64,000 nucleotides of DNA from Bacillus pumilus (GCA_001938995.1 MKZN01000004.1:1-64000); one strand, 5' to 3'. Shown: positions 44,541 to 53,729, counted from the stretch's first letter. The notes: generated from the sequence alone by a model not told the origin. Made by a program: numbers and translations.

Positions 44541-44572
44541 AGACTGCCAGATCTCAGATCGGCAGTCTTTTT
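44541..44572 (+). terminator. Terminator of yclM
   Basis: Stem AGACTGCC / GGCAGTCT followed by T5. Confidence 0.85.
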
Positions 44573-44690
44573 GCACGCTTCATCACAAGCACATGAAAGT
44601 ATATCTATTTCTCGTTTGATTTTGTATGATAGAGACAAATCAACTATTGTTCCGATCTTTCGTCGGAGCTTACAAGGAGTCCTAAAACCC

Positions 44691-45533
44691 ATGCCTCGTC
44701 AACAACTATTAAAACAGTTTCGGAATTTCCATGATGCGTCTACTAGTATCTTAAACATGATGAGTGAATTCATTGATGTGAATACATTGTTTATTGCTAA
44801 AAATGATCAAAACACCAATCACATTGTGAAGGTGTTCAATCACGACGAGCAGCTGATTAATGAAGGAGAAGAACTCCCATTTGAGAAGACATTTTGCAAG
44901 TTGGCGGTCGATCACCAGCATACGCTTGTGATACCAGACATTCAAGTAGACGAGCGCTCTAAATATTTAGAGGTGACAAAACGGCTTGAAGGTGGCTCGT
45001 TTATTGGGGTTCCCATTGATTTTACAGATGGATCCAATTACGGGACGATTTGCGGACTGGATATCAGACCAAAGCAATTTACGGTCGAGCATATTCATAT
45101 GTTTGAAACGATGGCTTCTTTATTAAGTTATGTGCTTGAACTCGATCGTGCCAACAAACAAATCCAACAATTGTCTGTACCGATTGTTCCAGTTGTTGAT
45201 GGTGTGGCTGTGCTCCCGCTTCTTGGTGATATCGAGGAGACACGGGCGCAGCATATTTTAGAAACGATCTTACAGGAAAGTTATAGACTAGCGCTCTCTC
45301 ATTTGGTCATTGATGTCTCCGGGACGAAGCGACTGAATGAACAAAGCATTCAATATTTGGTCAGCTACGCTCAAACACTAAGACTGTTAGGCATTTCGGC
45401 TGTTTTAACTGGCATTAAACAAGACCTAGCTTTAAGTGCGATTCAATCCAATATCTCGTTTAAAGACATCACCATCCGTAAAGATTTGCCACAAGCGCTT
45501 GCTCATATCGGGTTAACTTTTACCAAAAATTAA
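44691..45533 (+). CDS. GAF-STAS domain protein, likely RsbR-like stress regulator
   Basis: A 280-residue protein. The N-terminal 160 residues form a GAF domain (FIDVNTLFIAKNDQNTNHIV, FEKTFCKLAVDHQHTLVIPD, SFIGVPIDF). The C-terminal 110 residues form a STAS domain (VPIVPVVDGVAVLPLLGDIE, LVIDVSGTKRLNEQSIQYLV) as in RsbR paralogues, sensory subunits of the sigma-B stressosome. The typical STAS phosphothreonines are not obvious. The start at 44691 follows AAGGAG. It is a probable input protein for the sigma-B regulon seen elsewhere in the window. Confidence 0.8.
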   Translation: MPRQQLLKQFRNFHDASTSILNMMSEFIDVNTLFIAKNDQNTNHIVKVFNHDEQLINEGEELPFEKTFCKLAVDHQHTLVIPDIQVDERSKYLEVTKRLEGGSFIGVPIDFTDGSNYGTICGLDIRPKQFTVEHIHMFETMASLLSYVLELDRANKQIQQLSVPIVPVVDGVAVLPLLGDIEETRAQHILETILQESYRLALSHLVIDVSGTKRLNEQSIQYLVSYAQTLRLLGISAVLTGIKQDLALSAIQSNISFKDITIRKDLPQALAHIGLTFTKN

Positions 45534-45560
45534 AAGTTGGCTACACATCAAGAAGGCTCA

Positions 45561-46589
45561 TCACATTGGATGAGCTTTCTCTTTTGGTAGCGGCAAACGA
45601 ATGGTAAATGTCGTGCCTTTGTGTTTCTCGCTTTTTAAATCAATCTGCCCGTCATGCAAGTCCACAAGCTGTTTGACGATGGACAAGCCAAGGCCATATT
45701 CTCCGTACGGTGTATTCGTTCTAGAGATGTCCGCTTTATAAAATCGTTCCCATATGTGCTTGACTTCGTCTCGCGCAATCCCGCCCCCTGTGTCTTCAAC
45801 TTCTATGATCGTTTCCTGATGTCCTTGTCTTCCTCTTAAAATGATCTGCCCACTTGTTGTGAATTGAATAGCATTCTTTGTGAGATTAACGAGTATTTGA
45901 ATGAGACGATCATAGTCTGCGTACACCATCAATTGAGGATCAATGTCTATGATCAGTTGATTGTTTTTCTCTTCTGCGATTCGGCTGAGCTGCTCCCTTA
46001 TCACTTCAAATGGATCAATGAGTGGATAATGGAATGGTTGAGGGGTGATTTGGTTTGATCTGATTTTCTCGTAATCCATATTTTCATTTACGAGACGCAG
46101 CATCCGTTTTGTCTCGTCTGTGATTAAGCCGTAGCATTTCTCTTTCTCTTCTGCCGACACATTCGATGTGTTCAGCCATTCCACAAGTCCACGAATGGTG
46201 GTGAGTGGTGTTTTCAATTCATGAGATACATCAGCGATGAACTGCCGCCTCCGCTTTTCGAGCCGGTCAATTTCTTCTCTGGAGTGTTGAAGTCGTTTTG
46301 CCACATTAAAATCCTCACCGAGTGTTCGCTTCCCATCCAAAAAGACTTCTCTCGTTTTTTTATTTAACTGAAAATAAGTGGTCTCAAGTCGTTCAGCATC
46401 TTCTCCTTCTTCTTGAGTGGATGTGAGAGCGAAGCGGCGTTTCACAGCTTTGATTCTAGCCATTAAGGTCAGAGGACTAAAAGGCTTTGTGACATAATCA
46501 TCTGCCCCTAGATCAAACCCAAGCATCTGATCAGACTCGGTTTCCTTTGCTGTCAGCATAACGATAGGAATATCACTCATCTGCCGCAC
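45561..46589 (-). CDS. Chimeric YclJ receiver / YclK histidine kinase remnant
   Basis: An open 342-codon frame joins two truncated genes. Residues 1-60 are the second half of an OmpR-type receiver domain (IPIVMLTAKE, GADDYVTKPFSP) without its phosphoacceptor Asp, followed by the start of the DNA-binding domain. From LGEDF (about residue 91) it is the cytoplasmic half of a sensor kinase: H-box FIADVSHELKTPLTTIRGL, N-box NLTKNAIQFT, G1 DTGGGI and G2 GEYGLGLS. B. subtilis has yclJ-yclK beside yclM, so this is a fused deletion product of that pair. The sensor, membrane part and most of the DNA-binding domain are gone. ATG at 46580 behind AAAAGGTG could allow expression. Confidence 0.8.
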   Translation of the reverse strand: MRQMSDIPIVMLTAKETESDQMLGFDLGADDYVTKPFSPLTLMARIKAVKRRFALTSTQEEGEDAERLETTYFQLNKKTREVFLDGKRTLGEDFNVAKRLQHSREEIDRLEKRRRQFIADVSHELKTPLTTIRGLVEWLNTSNVSAEEKEKCYGLITDETKRMLRLVNENMDYEKIRSNQITPQPFHYPLIDPFEVIREQLSRIAEEKNNQLIIDIDPQLMVYADYDRLIQILVNLTKNAIQFTTSGQIILRGRQGHQETIIEVEDTGGGIARDEVKHIWERFYKADISRTNTPYGEYGLGLSIVKQLVDLHDGQIDLKSEKHKGTTFTIRLPLPKEKAHPM

Positions 46590-46765
46590 CTTTTGGCAAT
46601 CCCTTTATTTTTCCTTATGTAGGTATATTTTACATGTTCCTTTTCAAATCTCAATTGCATTCAACCAATTTCATGAACTTATCATGATTTGGTCATCTTT
46701 TTTTCATACTAATTGATTGAGCTGATTTGAGGATGAGTTCTATTGGTTTTCTCTATAAGGTCGCG

Positions 46766-46995
46766 CAAAAAAGCTCATCCCTATAGATGAGCTTCAGATT
46801 GTTGACAAAGGACTAAAATGATTTTATTTTAGTCCTTTGTCTTCTTTTCAGCGTGATTGAAAACCCTTGAAGTCTAGGAAGGACGAGCACTGGAGCGGAG
46901 CGAATTGACCATTCGTGAGCACCAGCGCGCAGGGCTGACAACGAATGCGAGGGTTTGTCTACACGCTGAAGCTCATCCCTATAGATGAGCTTTTT
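46766..46995. repeat. Composite repeat: dispersed element within duplicated terminator hairpin
   Basis: An identical 24-bp palindromic unit AAGCTCATC..GATGAGCTT occurs at 46771-46794 and again at 46970-46993. Between the copies are a perfect 16-bp hairpin GACAAAGGACTAAAAT (46804-46841) and a dispersed repeat bounded by TTCAGCGTG / CACGCTGAA (46847-46970) that has a divergent copy near 33.2 kb. The outer hairpins carry T6 outward on each side, so they act as terminators for yxeQ (minus strand) and for any plus-strand transcript. The 170 bases before it (46590-46760) show nothing else. Confidence 0.7.
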
Positions 46996-47000
46996 TCACA

Positions 47001-48335
47001 TTATGCTAGTAATTGAAGATAGGACGATATGTTTTCTTCTTCAACTGCTTGTAAGATCCGTTGCGCACGTGAGTCGTCTGTGACACTGTTCAACTTTTGC
47101 ATGATTTCTTCTGTTGATAACGCTTGTCCGGGTGCTCCGCGCGGTATATCCACTCTTTCACTGACCGTTGTGCCATCGGATAAATAGAGTTTCACGATCG
47201 TAAAACGTCCTTTTGGTACAGCTTCTGGATGGGGTTCGAGCCTGTGATCATATTCCCTGTTGACCCGTTTCATCCATGTTCGTATCTCTGGTGAAATGCC
47301 TTTTTTCGTGAATGCATCAAGTGATAATGGCTGTCCAAACGCCGCAAGTGCAATTACATACTCAGCACTGAAACGCCCTTTTTCTCCAGTCAAAGGCGCT
47401 CGCTCGGTGAGCGCTGCATCTCCGCCAGGCGGGAAGATGACATCGACCTGTTCGATCTGTTCTTTAGTGAAAGCTCGTCTTTTCATCAAAGACAAGATGG
47501 CATCTGCTGCGTGATGTGCTGCTGAGCAGAATGGGTATACTTTAAACCATAACCCTGGCGAAACAATGCGCCATAATGAGCCATCCCCTTCTAGCAGACG
47601 TCTTTCCGCCAATTCACGATCTCCATAGAGAGAGAAAAAACCGGTATCTCCATCAAGGGCTGTGTCACTTCCACCAAATCCTGAACAAGCTAAATCCATT
47701 GACCAAACGGCTGTTTTGGCGGCTAAGCCCGCTTGTAATGGTTTCATTTCAGTACCGAATTGCTTTCGCATCCCTGCTGATTGAGCACTCGCAAAACCGA
47801 TCGCTTTCGTCAGTTCTTCTACTGTGACATTTTTCAAATAGCCAATGGCACATACTCCCGCAATGGCTCCGAGTGTTCCCGTATTGTGCCAGCCTCGTTC
47901 ATAATGTTCCTTACCGATCGATTCTCCAAGTCTTGCCATCACTTCAACACCTGTGATATAGGCAGCCAAAAACCGCTGGCCGTAAACCTCTTCTCCTGTC
48001 AGCTGAGAAAGCAACGCCGGTACGATAACTGCACTTGGATGTCCTCTGACATCTGAATGCACATCATCATAGTCAAGGGCATGAATGAGATAGCCGTTTA
48101 GCATCGCTGCTGATTGACGGCTGACCTTTTTTTCTTGTCCTATGACTGGGATCTGCGCTGCACCGCCTTCTTGTTCAACAAGCTGCATGAGCTTCTGACA
48201 GCCTTCATCTTCTTTTGCAGCAAGTGCTGCCGCCGCAACGTCTAGCAGACCGTTTTTTGCCATTCGGACTGCCTGTGCATCTCGCAGCGGGTCAGCGGAC
48301 AACACTGCCTCTGCAAGTTGTTTTGTTACTGCCAT
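47001..48335 (-). CDS. yxeQ: MmgE/PrpD-family protein (YxeQ)
   Basis: A 444-residue protein of the MmgE/PrpD family (2-methylcitrate dehydratase / cis-aconitate decarboxylase-like): IHALDYDDVHSDVRGHPSAV, YERGWHNTGTLGAIAGV, KLYPFCSAAHH-like (FKVYPFCSAAHHAADAIL). In B. subtilis YxeQ is encoded in the S-(2-succino)cysteine operon, but its step is not established. It is the last gene of the operon and starts 10 bases inside the yxeP 3' end. Confidence 0.9.
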   Translation of the reverse strand: MAVTKQLAEAVLSADPLRDAQAVRMAKNGLLDVAAAALAAKEDEGCQKLMQLVEQEGGAAQIPVIGQEKKVSRQSAAMLNGYLIHALDYDDVHSDVRGHPSAVIVPALLSQLTGEEVYGQRFLAAYITGVEVMARLGESIGKEHYERGWHNTGTLGAIAGVCAIGYLKNVTVEELTKAIGFASAQSAGMRKQFGTEMKPLQAGLAAKTAVWSMDLACSGFGGSDTALDGDTGFFSLYGDRELAERRLLEGDGSLWRIVSPGLWFKVYPFCSAAHHAADAILSLMKRRAFTKEQIEQVDVIFPPGGDAALTERAPLTGEKGRFSAEYVIALAAFGQPLSLDAFTKKGISPEIRTWMKRVNREYDHRLEPHPEAVPKGRFTIVKLYLSDGTTVSERVDIPRGAPGQALSTEEIMQKLNSVTDDSRAQRILQAVEEENISSYLQLLA

Positions 48336-49483
48336 GTCGGCGACTCCAATGCACGCACAGCCAGCTCTGCAAAAAAGTGAGCAGCTACCGGAAGCGCCTC
48401 TTCATTTAAGGTAAAAGCAGGATGATGCCACTCTTCGGTTCCACTTGTCCCCATCCAGACAAAAAAGCCTGGAATGCGTTCTTGATATAGGGCAAAGTCT
48501 TCCCCGCCTGGCGACTGTTCTGCCTTCGTGACCGTTAGATCCAGCGCATGTGCGGTTTCGTCTACAACCTTTGTGAGGCGCTCGTCATTGATAACAGAAG
48601 GCAAATATGGATGCCACTTCACCTCTGCTTTTGCACCAAACCCTTCCGCAATCCCTCTCACAATCTGTTTCATAATATTCGGGATCATTGCTCTGACTTC
48701 AGGTTCAAATGTCCGGACCGTTCCTTCCATTTCTACACGGTCTGGTATCACATTCCAAGACGTCCCGCCTTGAATACGTGTGATGCTGACAACCGCATGG
48801 TGCAAGGAACTGATACGGCGGCTGACAATTTGCTGGAGAGCGCTTGTGATCTGTCCGCTGATGGCAATTGGGTCTACCGTGTGATTCGGAATCCCTGCGT
48901 GACCACCCGTTCCTTTAATCTCAATTTCAAATCGATCAACACTTGCCATTAACGCCTTTTCTCTGATGCCAATGGTGCCTACTGGCAAATCCGGTTTGTT
49001 GTGCATGCCAAAGATCGCGTCCACATCATCTAAAACCCCTGCCTCTATGACATGTTTCGCCCCTTGAGCCACTTCTTCAGCCGGCTGAAAAATCAGGCGC
49101 ACCGTTCCTTTGATCTCTTGTCTACGCTCATGTAATAAAACAGCCGCACCAAAGATCGAAGCCGTATGAAAATCATGCCCGCATGCATGCATTTTCCCTC
49201 GTACCTTTGAGGAAAATGGTTCACCAGATGCTTCTTCAATCGGCAAGGCGTCTATATCGGCTCTGAGGGCAATCGTTGGCCCTTCTTGTTCGCCTTTGAT
49301 TTCACAGACAACTCCTGTTTGAAGGGAAGGGAAATCGAGTACAGTGATTCCTTCCTCTTCTAACCAGCGACGTAGGTTCTTTGTTGTTTCGTATTCTTCA
49401 AACGACAATTCCGGATGCTCATGAAGCGCTCGGCGAATGTTAATCAAACGTTTGTTTAAGGCTTCGTTTCCTATTGTTTTCAC
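48326..49483 (-). CDS. yxeP: N-acetyl-cysteine deacetylase-type amidohydrolase (YxeP)
   Basis: A 385-residue M20 amidohydrolase with complete metal motifs: RRALHEHPELSFEEYET, KMHACGHDFHTASIFG, FQPAEEVAQGAKHVIEAG and the closing HHPAFTLNEEAL. In the B. subtilis pathway YxeP removes the acetyl group of N-acetylcysteine to give cysteine. It starts with GTG at 49483 behind AGAGGTGGATG; the longer frame runs into yxeO. Confidence 0.92.
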   Translation of the reverse strand: MKTIGNEALNKRLINIRRALHEHPELSFEEYETTKNLRRWLEEEGITVLDFPSLQTGVVCEIKGEQEGPTIALRADIDALPIEEASGEPFSSKVRGKMHACGHDFHTASIFGAAVLLHERRQEIKGTVRLIFQPAEEVAQGAKHVIEAGVLDDVDAIFGMHNKPDLPVGTIGIREKALMASVDRFEIEIKGTGGHAGIPNHTVDPIAISGQITSALQQIVSRRISSLHHAVVSITRIQGGTSWNVIPDRVEMEGTVRTFEPEVRAMIPNIMKQIVRGIAEGFGAKAEVKWHPYLPSVINDERLTKVVDETAHALDLTVTKAEQSPGGEDFALYQERIPGFFVWMGTSGTEEWHHPAFTLNEEALPVAAHFFAELAVRALESPTWQ

Positions 49484-49517
49484 TAGACATCCACCTCTTT
49501 TCAGACATAAAAGCAGC

Positions 49518-50264
49518 TTATGCTTCTTCAGCCGCTGCTTCTTTTTGGATAAATCGTTTTGTTCGCTCATGCTTCGTTTCATCAAATAGTTGTACTGGCG
49601 TTCCCTGCTCAATGATATGACCATCTGCCATAAAAATGACATGGTCAGCCACTTCTCTAGCAAACGCCATTTCATGTGTCACGATGATCATCGTCGTCTC
49701 TTGATTTGCGATAGATTGAATGACTTGCAATACTCCTGAGACGAGCTCTGGATCTAATGCTGACGTCGGTTCATCTAGCAAAATAGCATGAGGATCTACA
49801 GCTAATGCACGGGCGATACCAATTCGCTGCTGCTGACCGCCAGATAAGGTGATTGGATAGCTGCCAGCCTTCTGTTCTAATCCAACCTGCTTCAGCAGCT
49901 TCATCCCAATGTCATGTGCCTGCTGTTTGGTCATTTTCTTCGTGACAGTCAGTGACTCTGTAATGTTTTGAAGCGCCGTCTTGTTTTTAAATAGATTATA
50001 ATTTTGAAACACCATCGCTGTTTGTTGGCGCAATTGATGCGCTTCTTTTCGGGTGTATTTCGATGCATTCAGTGTGGCATCGCCAATTTCAATCGTGCCT
50101 TCATCTGGCGTTTCTAATAAATTTAAGCAACGCAGCAATGTGGATTTACCAGAGCCAGAAGGTCCGATAATGGCCACAACCTGCCCCTTTTGCACTTCAA
50201 GATCAATCCCGTCTAAGACAACAAGGTCACCGAATGATTTCTTTAAATTGGTCAGCTTGATCAT
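49518..50264 (-). CDS. yxeO: Amino-acid ABC transporter ATP-binding protein (YxeO)
   Basis: A 248-residue ABC ATPase of the polar amino acid group: Walker A GPSGSGKSTLLRCLN, Q-loop MVFQNYNLF, signature LSGGQQQRIGIARAL, Walker [15 protein letters not shown] and H-loop IVTHEMAFA. It powers the importer formed with YxeM and YxeN. ATG at 50264 follows AAGGAGGTG; GTG at 50270 lies within that site. Confidence 0.94.
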   Translation of the reverse strand: MIKLTNLKKSFGDLVVLDGIDLEVQKGQVVAIIGPSGSGKSTLLRCLNLLETPDEGTIEIGDATLNASKYTRKEAHQLRQQTAMVFQNYNLFKNKTALQNITESLTVTKKMTKQQAHDIGMKLLKQVGLEQKAGSYPITLSGGQQQRIGIARALAVDPHAILLDEPTSALDPELVSGVLQVIQSIANQETTMIIVTHEMAFAREVADHVIFMADGHIIEQGTPVQLFDETKHERTKRFIQKEAAAEEA

Positions 50265-50276
50265 GTCCACACCTCC

Positions 50277-50951
50277 TTAATTCCGGTAAGGTTTGCTGAT
50301 TTTACGTTCAAATACGTCTTGCAGGAAGCTATACATGATGGTGAGCACCCAATAAACAATCCCCACCGCTAAATACGTTTCAAAGTACTTATAATTCGCT
50401 GATGCCAACATTTTCCCTTGTGCAAACATTTCTGCCACACCAATCGTAAAGGCAAGAGATGTTTCCTTTAAAAGTCCAATAAACGTATTCCCTGTAGCTG
50501 GAATGGCATTTCTGATTGCTTGAGGGAAAATCACTCGAATGTACGACTGCCATTTCGTCATGCCGACCGATAAGCAAGCCTCCAGCTGTCCTTCATCTAC
50601 AGAGTTCAATGCCGCTCTAAAAATTTCTGCTACATACGCTGAGTTTTTAATACTTAATCCGATAATGACCGCTGTTAACGCATCCATCGAGGTCATCGCA
50701 GGGAATAGCTGCGGAAGACCAAAATAAATGAGAAAGAGCTGAACCAATGTTGGAACCGCTCTGAAAAAAGAAATATACAGCTTGGCAAATTGGTAAAATA
50801 CTGGTATCCGATTTTTCATAATGAGCGCGAATACCACACCAATGATGATGGCAAATACCATGGAGACAATCGCCATGAAGATCGTTATCGGCAAGTATTG
50901 AATCAACGTCGGAAAGACCGTCAGCATATACTGCCAATCAATTGTGTTCAT
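50277..50951 (-). CDS. yxeN: Amino-acid ABC transporter permease (YxeN)
   Basis: A 224-residue HisM/GlnP-type permease with five hydrophobic helices. The typical EAA loop reads EACLSVGMTKWQSYIRVIFPQAIRNAIP. It forms the membrane channel of the YxeMNO importer. It lies between yxeM and yxeO in the operon. Confidence 0.94.
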   Translation of the reverse strand: MNTIDWQYMLTVFPTLIQYLPITIFMAIVSMVFAIIIGVVFALIMKNRIPVFYQFAKLYISFFRAVPTLVQLFLIYFGLPQLFPAMTSMDALTAVIIGLSIKNSAYVAEIFRAALNSVDEGQLEACLSVGMTKWQSYIRVIFPQAIRNAIPATGNTFIGLLKETSLAFTIGVAEMFAQGKMLASANYKYFETYLAVGIVYWVLTIMYSFLQDVFERKISKPYRN

Positions 50952-50975
50952 ATCTGCTGTTCACCGCCGCTGTCG

Positions 50976-51773
50976 TTATTTTTTAATCGGCACCGTCACA
51001 TCGTCTTTGAAATATTTCTCAGACAATTTCTTCAGTGTCCCGTCTTCTCTTAATTCTTTGATTGCCTTGTTAAATTCTTTTTTTAACTTGTCGTGCTTTT
51101 CATCTTTTGCAAATGGATAGCCGACTTCTTCATACACAATGGGATTGCCAACGATTTTCAGTGGAAGGCCTGTTTTTTCAATTTGGGCAAGTAATACACT
51201 GCGTCCGTTCACGTACGCATCTACTCGGCCATTTGCGACTTCATTTAATACGCCGTCTTGCGTTTCATATGTTTTGATATTGATTTTCTTGTCTGGGTCT
51301 TTGCTCTCTAGGTTTTTGGCATGGTTTGAGCCAAGTACAGCCGCAACTGTTTTTCCTTTTAAGTCGTCAAGCCCTTTGATCTCGTTGTTGTCCTTTTTCA
51401 CAATGATTTGTGTGCCTGCGTAAGCATACGTGTCTGTAAAGTTGAACGTTTGTTTACGCTCATCTGTGATGGCTACTTGATTGGAGACCGTGTCTAGCTT
51501 CCCTGATGTTAGTTGTCCCATCAGTCCGCTGAATTCACTCAGCTGCCAGTCTAGTTTGTAGCCTAGCTTTTTCGCAATCGCTTCTGTCACTTCGACATCG
51601 AATCCAACAAGTTTGCCGTTTTCTTTATATGCAAAAGGGTAGCTTTGTCCTGTGGCGCCTACTTTTAATACTTTCTCGTCCTTACCTTCGCCTTCGCTGT
51701 TACTACCGCCGCAAGCTGCTAAAACCACAAGCATTGCTGCAAATAAAACGACTACCCACTTTTTGTTTTTCAT
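50976..51773 (-). CDS. yxeM: Amino-acid ABC transporter substrate-binding lipoprotein (YxeM)
   Basis: A 265-residue solute-binding lipoprotein: lipobox VVLAACGGS, mature family 3 domain with GFDVEVTEAIAKKLGY and KLDTVSNQVAITDERK. In B. subtilis the operon responds to sulfur supply and the importer probably takes up S-(2-succino)cysteine or a relative. The ATG at 51773 follows AGAAGGGTC. Confidence 0.93.
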   Translation of the reverse strand: MKNKKWVVVLFAAMLVVLAACGGSNSEGEGKDEKVLKVGATGQSYPFAYKENGKLVGFDVEVTEAIAKKLGYKLDWQLSEFSGLMGQLTSGKLDTVSNQVAITDERKQTFNFTDTYAYAGTQIIVKKDNNEIKGLDDLKGKTVAAVLGSNHAKNLESKDPDKKINIKTYETQDGVLNEVANGRVDAYVNGRSVLLAQIEKTGLPLKIVGNPIVYEEVGYPFAKDEKHDKLKKEFNKAIKELREDGTLKKLSEKYFKDDVTVPIKK

Positions 51774-51794
51774 GTTCGTGACCCTTCTTTCCTC

Positions 51795-52307
51795 TTATGT
51801 TTGTGCAATATCTGTTCTTAATTGTTTTTTGAAATAAATCGTGATGTGACCTTTGCCTAAATCTTTTTCTCCTGCTCTGATATACCCTTTGCGCTCATAC
51901 ATGTCCATGAGCCATGGATGCTTATCAGCCGTTCCTAGAGAAACAAATGGGACTTTGAGTGTATCCCGTAGCACTTCGGTTTCGACCCATGCTAACAGCG
52001 TTGAGCCTGTGCCTTTTTTAGCCGTTGGTTCTGATGCAAACCACCAGATGTGCGGGACGCCGAACGGTCCTGGCTGCTCGCCCCAAGGCATACGGAGTGA
52101 TAAGGTGGAGAGCAGCTCCCCGTCTTCTTCCATGACATAGCATAGGTTCTTTTGTATATTTTGCGTAACGAGAGCGAGATCTGCATGTGCTGCTTGAAAT
52201 TGGATGCCGAGCTCACGAATCGGCTCATAGGCTCTTGTTGTCAGCTCAAGCAATGCTTCTCTATCCGCCTCTGTTGCCAGACGAAAAGTATATCCCAACT
52301 TGGTCAC
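51795..52307 (-). CDS. yxeL: GNAT N-acetyltransferase for S-(2-succino)cysteine (YxeL)
   Basis: A protein of about 170 residues of the GNAT family: FRLATEADREALLELTTRAY, an acetyl-CoA segment around SEPTAKKGTGSTLLAWVE and the terminal YERKGYIRAGEKDL. By homology it acetylates S-(2-succino)cysteine before cleavage. GTG at 52307 is two bases from the yxeK stop; TTG at 52298 behind GATGAGGTG is a better-spaced alternative start. Confidence 0.9.
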   Translation of the reverse strand: MTKLGYTFRLATEADREALLELTTRAYEPIRELGIQFQAAHADLALVTQNIQKNLCYVMEEDGELLSTLSLRMPWGEQPGPFGVPHIWWFASEPTAKKGTGSTLLAWVETEVLRDTLKVPFVSLGTADKHPWLMDMYERKGYIRAGEKDLGKGHITIYFKKQLRTDIAQT

Positions 52308-52308
52308 C

Positions 52309-53640
52309 TCATCCTGATGTCGTGTAACGATTTTTTGGCTGTTTTAACCCCAGGTTTTCCCGTAAGGTTTGTCCTGTGTATTCTGTTTTGAATATGCCTC
52401 TATCTTGAAGAATCGGTACCACACGATCTACAAATAAATCGAGCCCCTCTGGTAATAGCGGCGGCATCACGTTAAAGCCATCTGCTGCTTCTTCTTTCAG
52501 CCATGTTTCCATGACATCTGCCAGCTGCTCTGGTGTCCCAATGAAAATATGATGACCGCGAGAGCCTGCGATCGATTGATAGAGATGCCGGATGGACAGG
52601 TTGTCCTTTCTTGCCATATTCATCACAAGATCAAAACGGCTTTTCACTGCATTTAACGTACTCGGATCAATTTCTGGAAGTGGCCCGTCTAATGGATATT
52701 GAGAAAGGTCAATTCCCCCTAAATAGTTTTGCAAAATGCTTAGCCCAATTTCAGGGACAATGAGTTCTTGTAGTTCTTGATATTTCGCCTTCGCTTCGTC
52801 CTCTGTTTCAGCCAAGATCGGGAAGATGCCCGGCATAATGCTGACATCCTCTCTTGAACGTCCAGCCGCCTCGACTTTTCCCTTGAGGCTCTGATAAAAT
52901 TCCTTCGCCTTCGTGAGATCATTTTGTGCAGTGAAGATGAGCTCCGCTGTTTTGGCTGCAAGCTTTTGACCGTCCTCAGATGATCCTGCTTGAATGATCA
53001 CTGGTTGCCCTTGCGGCGTGCGTGATACATTGAGTGGTCCTCTTACAGAGAAAAATTCTCCTTGATGCTGAAGTTCATGAAGCTTGCTAGATTCAAAGAA
53101 TGCCCCAGTGTTTTGGTTTCGCACAAGCGCATCTTCTTCCCAAGAGTCCCAAAGGCCCTTGACGACATCTACAAATTCTTCTGCTCGTTCGTATCGCTTG
53201 CTGTGTGCTAAATGTTCTCCTCCGCCAAAATTTTTCGCAGTTTCTTCAATAGAAGATGTGACGACATTCCAAGCTGCCCTGCCGCCTGATAAATGATCAA
53301 GTGAGGCAAATTGTCTGGCGATATGGAAAGGCTCACTGTATGTAGTTGAAGCGGTAGCCGCTAAACCAATGGTCGAGGTAGACTCTGCAATGGCAGAAAG
53401 CAAGGTAAGCGGTTCAAATCTAGTTAATACATTCGGATGAGAGGTTTGATTAATGGATAAGCTGTCTGCCAAAAAGAGCAAATCTAGCTTTCCTTCCTCT
53501 GCCTTTTTCGCCAATTGTTTAAAATATGCGAGATTCATCGCTGCGTCTGGTACGGCATTCGGATGTCTCCAAGAGGCGACATGATGTCCAGTTCCTGCGA
53601 TGAATACGCCTAGTTTGAGCTTCCGTGTAGTTGGTGACAC
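52309..53640 (-). CDS. yxeK: FMN-dependent monooxygenase for N-acetyl-S-(2-succino)cysteine (YxeK)
   Basis: A 443-residue luciferase-like monooxygenase of the NtaA/SnaA/DszA type: LKLGVFIAGTGHHVASWRHP, LTRFEPLTLLSAIAEST, SGGRAAWNVVTSS and PVIIQAGSSEDGQ. In B. subtilis YxeK splits the C-S bond of N-acetyl-S-(2-succino)cysteine, giving oxaloacetate and N-acetylcysteine. It is first in the operon; the start is GTG at 53640 behind AAAGGATG. A TGTATC-N17-GATACA inverted repeat lies about 35 bases upstream. Confidence 0.92.
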   Translation of the reverse strand: MSPTTRKLKLGVFIAGTGHHVASWRHPNAVPDAAMNLAYFKQLAKKAEEGKLDLLFLADSLSINQTSHPNVLTRFEPLTLLSAIAESTSTIGLAATASTTYSEPFHIARQFASLDHLSGGRAAWNVVTSSIEETAKNFGGGEHLAHSKRYERAEEFVDVVKGLWDSWEEDALVRNQNTGAFFESSKLHELQHQGEFFSVRGPLNVSRTPQGQPVIIQAGSSEDGQKLAAKTAELIFTAQNDLTKAKEFYQSLKGKVEAAGRSREDVSIMPGIFPILAETEDEAKAKYQELQELIVPEIGLSILQNYLGGIDLSQYPLDGPLPEIDPSTLNAVKSRFDLVMNMARKDNLSIRHLYQSIAGSRGHHIFIGTPEQLADVMETWLKEEAADGFNVMPPLLPEGLDLFVDRVVPILQDRGIFKTEYTGQTLRENLGLKQPKNRYTTSG

Positions 53641-53729
53641 TTGTCTTCATCCTTTCTATATTCTGACTGTATCAAACGGACATTCTGATAAGATACATTT
53701 TTCTGATTGAATTAATCGGGTTTATCTAT

